NCBI GenBank assembly: GCA_022706175.1
Contig: JAKJDB010000216.1
Coordinates: 1-5,503, forward strand
Length of the DNA stretch: 5,503 bases
Origin: Candidatus Zhuqueibacterota bacterium
GTDB taxonomy: Bacteria; KSB1; UBA2214
Reading direction: 5' to 3'
Part shown: in pieces, positions 1-3,218 of the stretch
How positions within the stretch are numbered: the stretch's first letter is position 1
Layout: each line of letters opens with the position of its first letter
The notes under the pieces: model-generated
What the model was told of the DNA's origin: nothing
Seen by the model: only the letters and a program-made list of their open reading frames with translations
Database searches by the model: none
Program-made: the position numbers and the translations under genes

Positions 1-816
1 GACGGTGCCGCCGATGGCATTGGCGTCCAGGTCCGGCGTCAAAGCTTTGTACACTGAAATCGATTTGATCATGTAGGGCGAGACCATGGAGAGATCCACG
101 CTGCGATCGTTGGAGATGCCGCCGGAGGTGAGATTCGGCAGAGCGGTCACGCCGATCTGGCTGCTGCCGGTGGAGGCCAACTTGACGCCTTCTACGGTGA
201 CAGCGTTGAATTGAGGCGCCAACCCGCGGATGACGATTTTATTCGCTTCGCCAGAGCTCTCCAGCGTTGATACGCCCGGCAGCCGGCTGATGGCCTGAGC
301 CGCGTTGAAATCCGGCAGTTCCTGAATCCTCGCTTCGGAAACAACGTTGGAAATTCTCGTCTCCGCCAGCTGCTGGTTGATCGCCTGTATCTGCCCCTGC
401 GCCTGCGCCGTAATGATGACATCCTTGCCTTTGATGGCAGCAGGCTGCAGCGAGAAATTTTTCTGCACCGTTCCACCCTCAGTCACCATCACAGTCACCT
501 GCATGGTCGTATAACCGATATACGAGACCACCACAGTCTGTTCGCCGGCGGGAACGTTGCTGATGCTGTAAACGCCGTTGAGGTCGGCCACCGTTCCCAT
601 GGTGGTTCCCTTTACCAGTATGTTGGCAGCCGGCAGCCCGTCTTTGGTCTCTTTATCCGTTACTTTTCCCTTGATCGAACCGGTGGCCGAAACCAGGTTC
701 GGCGCCATCAGAAAGAGGATGGTTCCGAGCAGTAGGGCGCGGACGGCAAAACGACTTGAAATGCTGAGGGCACTGAGTCGTTTCACACGGCTGACCGCAT
801 CGAAAATAATTCTCAT
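1..816 (-). CDS. TonB-dependent receptor, N-terminal part (carboxypeptidase-regulatory-like domain plus plug); gene continues past the left edge
   Basis: This is the first 272 codons of an outer-membrane TonB-dependent receptor, open to base 1, so the beta-barrel is outside the window. The receptor would import a bulky substrate such as an oligosaccharide, powered by TonB-ExbBD. Residues 1-44 form a signal peptide: an unusually long basic n-region (R10, K12, R13, R22, R26), a hydrophobic core ALLLGTILFLMAP, and a likely cut after LVSA. Residues ~46-125 are a CarboxypepD_reg-like beta-sandwich (GSIKGKVTD, GLPAANILVKGTTMGT, DLNGVYSISNVPAGEQ, VSYIGYT). Residues ~150-272 are the plug: RIQELPDFNAAQAISRLPGV, KIVIRGLAPQFNAVTVEG, then VYKALTPDLDANAIGGTV. 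That last motif is characteristic of the TonB-Xanth-Caul receptor subgroup. The start at 816 is chosen because it has a good ribosome site and the next in-frame Met (37) would destroy the signal peptide. The reading frame is intact. The substrate cannot be told from this part; the GH106-like neighbour suggests a rhamnose-containing glycan (inference). Confidence 0.93.
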   Translation of the reverse strand, partial: MRIIFDAVSRVKRLSALSISSRFAVRALLLGTILFLMAPNLVSATGSIKGKVTDKETKDGLPAANILVKGTTMGTVADLNGVYSISNVPAGEQTVVVSYIGYTTMQVTVMVTEGGTVQKNFSLQPAAIKGKDVIITAQAQGQIQAINQQLAETRISNVVSEARIQELPDFNAAQAISRLPGVSTLESSGEANKIVIRGLAPQFNAVTVEGVKLASTGSSQIGVTALPNLTSGGISNDRSVDLSMVSPYMIKSISVYKALTPDLDANAIGGTV

Positions 817-823
817 AAATGGA

Positions 824-831
824 CTTTCCTC
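824..831 (-). promoter_or_regulatory. Ribosome binding site of the TonB-dependent receptor
   Basis: On the minus strand GAGGAAAG sits seven bases before the ATG at 816. It is a strong Shine-Dalgarno match and fixes the receptor start. Confidence 0.8.
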
Positions 832-863
832 AGTTAATACGTGGGGCGCCTTGGTTAGAAAAA

Positions 864-869
864 ATTATA
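864..869 (-). promoter_or_regulatory. Isolated perfect -10 box (TATAAT) between hairpin and receptor
   Basis: The minus strand reads TTCTTATAATTT here, an exact TATAAT. At the proper distance upstream there is only the T-run of the terminator, with no recognisable -35 and no TG extension. If it is active, transcription would start near 857 and give a ~40-base leader that bypasses the terminator hairpin. In this AT-rich stretch it may be chance. Confidence 0.25.
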
Positions 870-883
870 AGAACAAAAATCCC

Positions 884-939
884 AAAAAAAAGCGTATCTC
901 TCGGTCAGGGTTGCACTCGACCTAACCTGGAGATACGCT
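884..939 (-). terminator. Intrinsic-terminator hairpin in the receptor 5' leader (candidate attenuator)
   Basis: A perfect 10-bp inverted repeat (AGCGTATCTC at 891-900, GAGATACGCT at 930-939) is followed, reading the minus strand, by eight consecutive T (884-891, the first shared with the stem end). This is textbook rho-independent terminator form. The 29-base interior can form a second short stem: minus-strand CAGGTT against AACCCTG with one bulged C. On the plus strand no T-run follows, so it is directional. It lies ~100 bases downstream of the promoter at 1044-1072 and 68 bases before the receptor start. No gene upstream on this strand ends here, so it either attenuates receptor transcription or ends a ~150-base leader RNA. 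Confidence 0.75.
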
Positions 940-976
940 CATGTTTCAACCAGAGGATCATTCGTTTCATTACCAT
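905..976 (-). other. Possible 23-codon leader peptide overlapping the terminator
   Basis: The minus strand from ATG at 976 (further in-frame ATGs at 970 and 961) is open for 23 codons, MVMKRMILWLKHERIS and on, ending at TGA 907-905. It reads through the 5' arm of the terminator stem and stops in the loop, five bases before the 3' arm. A ribosome finishing it would cover the hairpin. No convincing Shine-Dalgarno precedes any of the three ATGs, and an ORF of this length can arise by chance. It has no run of one amino acid that would suggest classical amino-acid sensing. Confidence 0.2.
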
Positions 977-1043
977 TGAAAAGTTGAATGATTCTGCAAA
1001 TTGTGATATATATTAACGATTCAAAATAATTTGAAACAATTCA

Positions 1044-1072
1044 ATAATACAAAAAAACAAATAAAATGTCAA
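1044..1072 (-). promoter_or_regulatory. Sigma70-type promoter driving the receptor leader
   Basis: The minus strand has TTGACA (1072-1067), a spacer of exactly 17 bases, and TATTAT (1049-1044). That is a perfect -35 and a five-of-six -10. The predicted start is near 1037, giving a leader of ~220 bases before the receptor ATG. The T-rich spacer and surrounding A/T tracts resemble those of strong housekeeping promoters. It does not fit the Bacteroidota -33/-7 pattern. Confidence 0.7.
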
Positions 1073-1210
1073 GAAAAAAGCAAGTTTTATTCTTTCTTAT
1101 CTCAAAAAGGGTGAAAAAAAATGGCTTTCGATCACTCTAAAGCATAAAAAATGCAAAAATCAGAAATATTTTATTTATTTTCAATAATATTAATATGTTA
1201 TTCAAATGCC

Positions 1211-1241
1211 TTGCAGCTGGGCAGCGAGTTGTTTGCTGCAA
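1211..1241. repeat. Inverted repeat, 7-bp arms
   Basis: TTGCAGC (1211-1217) and GCTGCAA (1235-1241) are perfect inverted copies separated by 17 bases. On the plus strand ATACCTTTTT follows, so it could be a weak terminator or a protein site. It sits at the border between the AT-rich left half and the more GC-rich right half of the spacer. Function unknown. Confidence 0.35.
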
Positions 1242-1363
1242 ATACCTTTTTAACATGCTGAAAAACAGACATCTTTCATGGCTGCGCTGTGTCGCAGTTT
1301 AAACGGCTGCCATGCCCTAGTCGTTTAGCCCAGAAGCTCTGCATGAAGGTATTCTTTGATTCT

Positions 1364-1389
1364 CACTTGTTTAGACGTCAAGACAAGTG
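1364..1389. promoter_or_regulatory. 26-bp near-perfect palindrome, candidate operator
   Basis: The half-site CACTTGTTTAGAC is mirrored by GTCAAGACAAGTG, with 11 of 13 positions complementary; mismatches are at the eighth (T/G) and tenth (A/A) positions. The centre is GACGTC, with no spacer and a CpG at the dyad. That geometry is typical of sites for dimeric repressors such as LacI-type regulators (family knowledge). It is 47 bases upstream of the -35 of the candidate amidohydrolase promoter and ~290 bases upstream of the receptor promoter. No regulator gene is in the window. Confidence 0.45.
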
Positions 1390-1436
1390 CAACGGTCGGC
1401 GGTACAGAGAAAAACGCCATGACGGCAAAGAACTAT

Positions 1437-1465
1437 TTGACAAAAGTAAGAAAATAACGTAACAT
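1437..1465 (+). promoter_or_regulatory. Candidate sigma70-type promoter for the amidohydrolase
   Basis: TTGACA (1437-1442), a 17-base spacer, then TAACAT (1460-1465, four of six to TATAAT). The predicted start is near 1472, giving a ~158-base leader before the amidohydrolase start. The -35 is perfect and the -10 is mediocre, which would suit a regulated promoter. Confidence 0.45.
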
Positions 1466-1549
1466 GTAGCCGAGTTCCATAAACTGATAAAGCCGCAAAA
1501 TAGGCGCATAGGCACCGACCACTCGTGTGTAGACTCGTTACTTCGTCGC

Positions 1550-1586
1550 AGTGGGCGGCGCGATCAAGACTAAATCGATGCCCACT
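1550..1586 (+). other. Stem-loop in the amidohydrolase 5' leader
   Basis: AGTGGGC (1550-1556) pairs perfectly with GCCCACT (1580-1586). Inside, CGAT (1561-1564) pairs with ATCG (1574-1577), leaving an asymmetric internal loop and a 9-base apical loop. No T-run follows, so it is not a terminator. It ends 34 bases before the ribosome site and could affect mRNA stability or be chance. Confidence 0.3.
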
Positions 1587-1620
1587 CATAAGCCAAATTG
1601 TTTCTAATGAAAGCAGCAAC

Positions 1621-1624
1621 GAGG
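1621..1624 (+). promoter_or_regulatory. Ribosome binding site deciding the amidohydrolase start
   Basis: GAGG lies five bases before the second of two adjacent ATGs (1627 and 1630). It supports 1630, or less well 1627, over the far upstream in-frame ATG at 1525, which has no ribosome site and would put 35 non-conserved residues in front of the Tat signal. Confidence 0.55.
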
Positions 1625-1629
1625 CCATG

Positions 1630-3081
1630 ATGAAATCAAAAAATAGAGTAACCCGGCGATCGATACTTAAAGGCGCCGGCCTGGTCACCGCCATGCCGCT
1701 GCTGAAAGCAGCTCCCGCCCTTCCGGCAAGCCACAACCGAAAAATCAGCGAGGCATTCAAGGAGATCAGCGAGAAAGTGTGGAGCACGCCGTTCATCGAC
1801 ACCCACGAACATCTGATCGAGGAACATCAACGATTAGCGGTACCCACCACTCATCTTCGCTGCGATGACTGGTCCATGCTGATGAGCCACTATATGGATT
1901 CAGACTTTTTGACCGCCGGCATGAGCCCGCAGGATTGCCGATCCTTTTATGCTTCGAAAATGGATCCCAAAGATAAATGGGCGTTGATCGCCCCCTGGTG
2001 GCCGCATGTGCGCAATACAGGCTATGGCCAGGCCGCGCAAATCACCATGCGGGATCTGTACCAGATAGAAGAGCTGTCAGCCGCTACGGTTCATCATCTG
2101 CAGGAGCGCTACGAATCGGTCCGGCGGCCCGGATTTTACCGGACGATCCTGAAGGATTTCTGCCGCATCGAATCCTGCCAGGTCAATTATATCGGCAGGC
2201 CGTTCTGCGAATCAGCCATGCCGTTGCTGCTCATGCAGGACATCTCTATTCGCGGCATGTACGCCATTCGCGGCACTCCCGCGGGTGTGGCCCTGCAGGA
2301 GTACAGCGAACCGGCAGGCATGGAGGTCAGGTGTCTTGAAGATTGGCATCGGGTTATCGATTGGTGGTTTGACAAATATGGAAGATATGCGGTGGCGGTC
2401 AAATCGCAGAACGCCTATTCTCGCGACATCGATCATGAACGCATTTCGACGGAAATCGCGAATCCGATTTTTAAAGAGCATTTAAACGGGGAACGGTTGG
2501 ACGATGCCAAAAAGAAGGCGTTGGAGGATCACCTGTTCTGGTACGCGGTTTCCAAATCAACCGAACACGGTCTGCCGGTAAAATTGCATACCGGTTATTA
2601 TGCCGGTCAGAACATCAACCTGCCCTTATGGCGCATACGAAATAATCCGGCTTCAGCCTCAGATCTCTGCCGCCGGTCGCCCGAAACCTGCTTTGTATTC
2701 ATGCATATCAGCTATCCCTATTACGAGGAAATGATCGCCGTGGCCAAGCATTACACCAACGCCCATATCGACATGTGCTGGTCCTGGTTGATCAACCCGC
2801 TGGCGGCCAAAGATTTTCTGAAAAAATACCTTGTGTCTGCGCCGGCGAACAAATTGCTCTCCTTTGGCGGCGATTATTTTCACGTCGAGCCCATCGTGGG
2901 GCACGCTGCGCTGGCGCGGCACGGCATCACTCAGGCCCTGACCGAGCTGGTGGAAGAGGGATGGATCAAAATCGATGCTGCCCTCGATCTGGCGGATGCG
3001 ATTATGCATCAAAATGCCAGACGGATTTTCAGTCTGAACGAGAAAAGCGAAGCGTTGAAGCAGGCTGAGTGGCTGAAATAG
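1630..3081 (+). CDS. Tat-exported metal-dependent amidohydrolase (Amidohydrolase_2 type, FluG N-domain-like), substrate unknown
   Basis: A 483-residue, probably periplasmic TIM-barrel hydrolase. Residues 1-33 are a twin-arginine signal: TRRSILKG at 8-15, a short hydrophobic stretch to ~31, and a likely cut after ALPA. Metal and catalytic positions of the amidohydrolase superfamily can be followed in order: FIDTHEH (H59, H61; strand 1), VAVKSQNAY (K258; strand 4, compare FKSxxxYR in relatives), VKLHTGYY (H320; strand 5), FMHISYPYYEE (H359; strand 6) and SFGGDYFH (D415; strand 8). The HTG, H-SYPY and D-YFH layout resembles the amidohydrolase domain fused to glutamine synthetase in FluG proteins and its stand-alone bacterial relatives; no synthetase domain is present here. 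Members act on varied C-N, C-O or C-C bonds, so the reaction cannot be named. Export and the polysaccharide-type neighbours suggest a glycan- or aromatic-glycoside-derived substrate (inference). It is a single-gene unit with its own leader, convergent with the GH106-like gene. The start could also be 1627 (one extra Met). Confidence 0.88.
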   Translation: MKSKNRVTRRSILKGAGLVTAMPLLKAAPALPASHNRKISEAFKEISEKVWSTPFIDTHEHLIEEHQRLAVPTTHLRCDDWSMLMSHYMDSDFLTAGMSPQDCRSFYASKMDPKDKWALIAPWWPHVRNTGYGQAAQITMRDLYQIEELSAATVHHLQERYESVRRPGFYRTILKDFCRIESCQVNYIGRPFCESAMPLLLMQDISIRGMYAIRGTPAGVALQEYSEPAGMEVRCLEDWHRVIDWWFDKYGRYAVAVKSQNAYSRDIDHERISTEIANPIFKEHLNGERLDDAKKKALEDHLFWYAVSKSTEHGLPVKLHTGYYAGQNINLPLWRIRNNPASASDLCRRSPETCFVFMHISYPYYEEMIAVAKHYTNAHIDMCWSWLINPLAAKDFLKKYLVSAPANKLLSFGGDYFHVEPIVGHAALARHGITQALTELVEEGWIKIDAALDLADAIMHQNARRIFSLNEKSEALKQAEWLK

Positions 3082-3096
3082 AACTCTGGCTGCACC

Positions 3097-3121
3097 ACAG
3101 AAGGCGCCTCTCCTTCTGTTT
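3097..3121 (+). terminator. Probable terminator of the amidohydrolase gene
   Basis: ACAGAAGG (3097-3104) and CCTTCTGT (3112-3119) form a perfect 8-bp stem with a 7-base loop, starting 15 bases after the stop codon. The T-tail is short (TTT), so it would be a weak intrinsic terminator. Confidence 0.5.
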
Positions 3122-3142
3122 CAGCCTAAACCCACTGCCGGC

Positions 3143-3183
3143 AAAAACAGGAGCCGGACCTAAAGAGAGAAAAGGATCCGGCT
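3143..3183 (-). terminator. Probable terminator of the GH106-like gene, possibly bidirectional
   Basis: AGCCGGA (3152-3158) pairs with TCCGGCT (3177-3183), extended by CC (3159-3160) with GG (3174-3175) around one bulged A. On the minus strand the stem is followed by CCTG and then TTTTT (3147-3143). It begins 35 bases after the GH106-like stop codon. The plus strand has only GTTT after it, so it would work poorly that way. Confidence 0.5.
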
Positions 3184-3218
3184 GTTTACCTCCGGCGCAT
3201 TCAATCAGGCCGGCTCAT

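Larger units (their letters stand above)
817..1629. other. Divergent intergenic region, AT-rich on the left half
   Basis: This is about 810 bases between the divergent receptor and amidohydrolase starts. I see no convincing protein gene: open frames here are short, lack ribosome sites or are antisense. Bases ~960-1200 are very AT-rich, with A/T tracts and two copies of TTCAATAATA (1040-1049 and 1180-1189). From ~1200 composition rises toward coding level. That right part holds nested small inverted repeats (CATGGC 1277-1282 / GCCATG 1309-1314, with CTGCG 1282-1286 / CGCAG 1293-1297 inside) besides the elements listed separately. No tRNA, rRNA, CRISPR or transposon end was seen. Confidence 0.6.

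Noticed and set aside
192..476. 94-codon minus-strand frame within the receptor gene
   Set aside because: It is Arg/Ser-rich, out of frame with the receptor plug domain that fully explains the stretch, and has no ribosome site.
951..960. Sequestration of the receptor ribosome site by TCCTC in the leader
   Set aside because: Only five contiguous pairs to GAGGA over ~120 bases, with a mismatch stopping extension; too weak to claim.
1122..1148. Eight-codon plus-strand mini-ORF after AAAGGGTGA
   Set aside because: It is too short to judge, no promoter or downstream gene nearby makes sense of it, and AT-rich DNA gives such frames often.
1525..1629. Upstream in-frame ATG at 1525 as amidohydrolase start, adding 35 residues
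   Set aside because: No ribosome site, and the extra residues would put a non-signal-like segment before a clean Tat signal. GAGG before 1630 fits better.
817..1629. CRISPR array, tRNA or insertion-sequence ends in the long spacer
   Set aside because: No regularly spaced repeats, no cloverleaf with CCA-end geometry and no paired terminal repeats with target duplication were seen.
1371..1802. 143-codon minus-strand frame across the amidohydrolase start
   Set aside because: It overlaps the Tat signal and the HxH strand of a well-supported gene, and no domain is visible.
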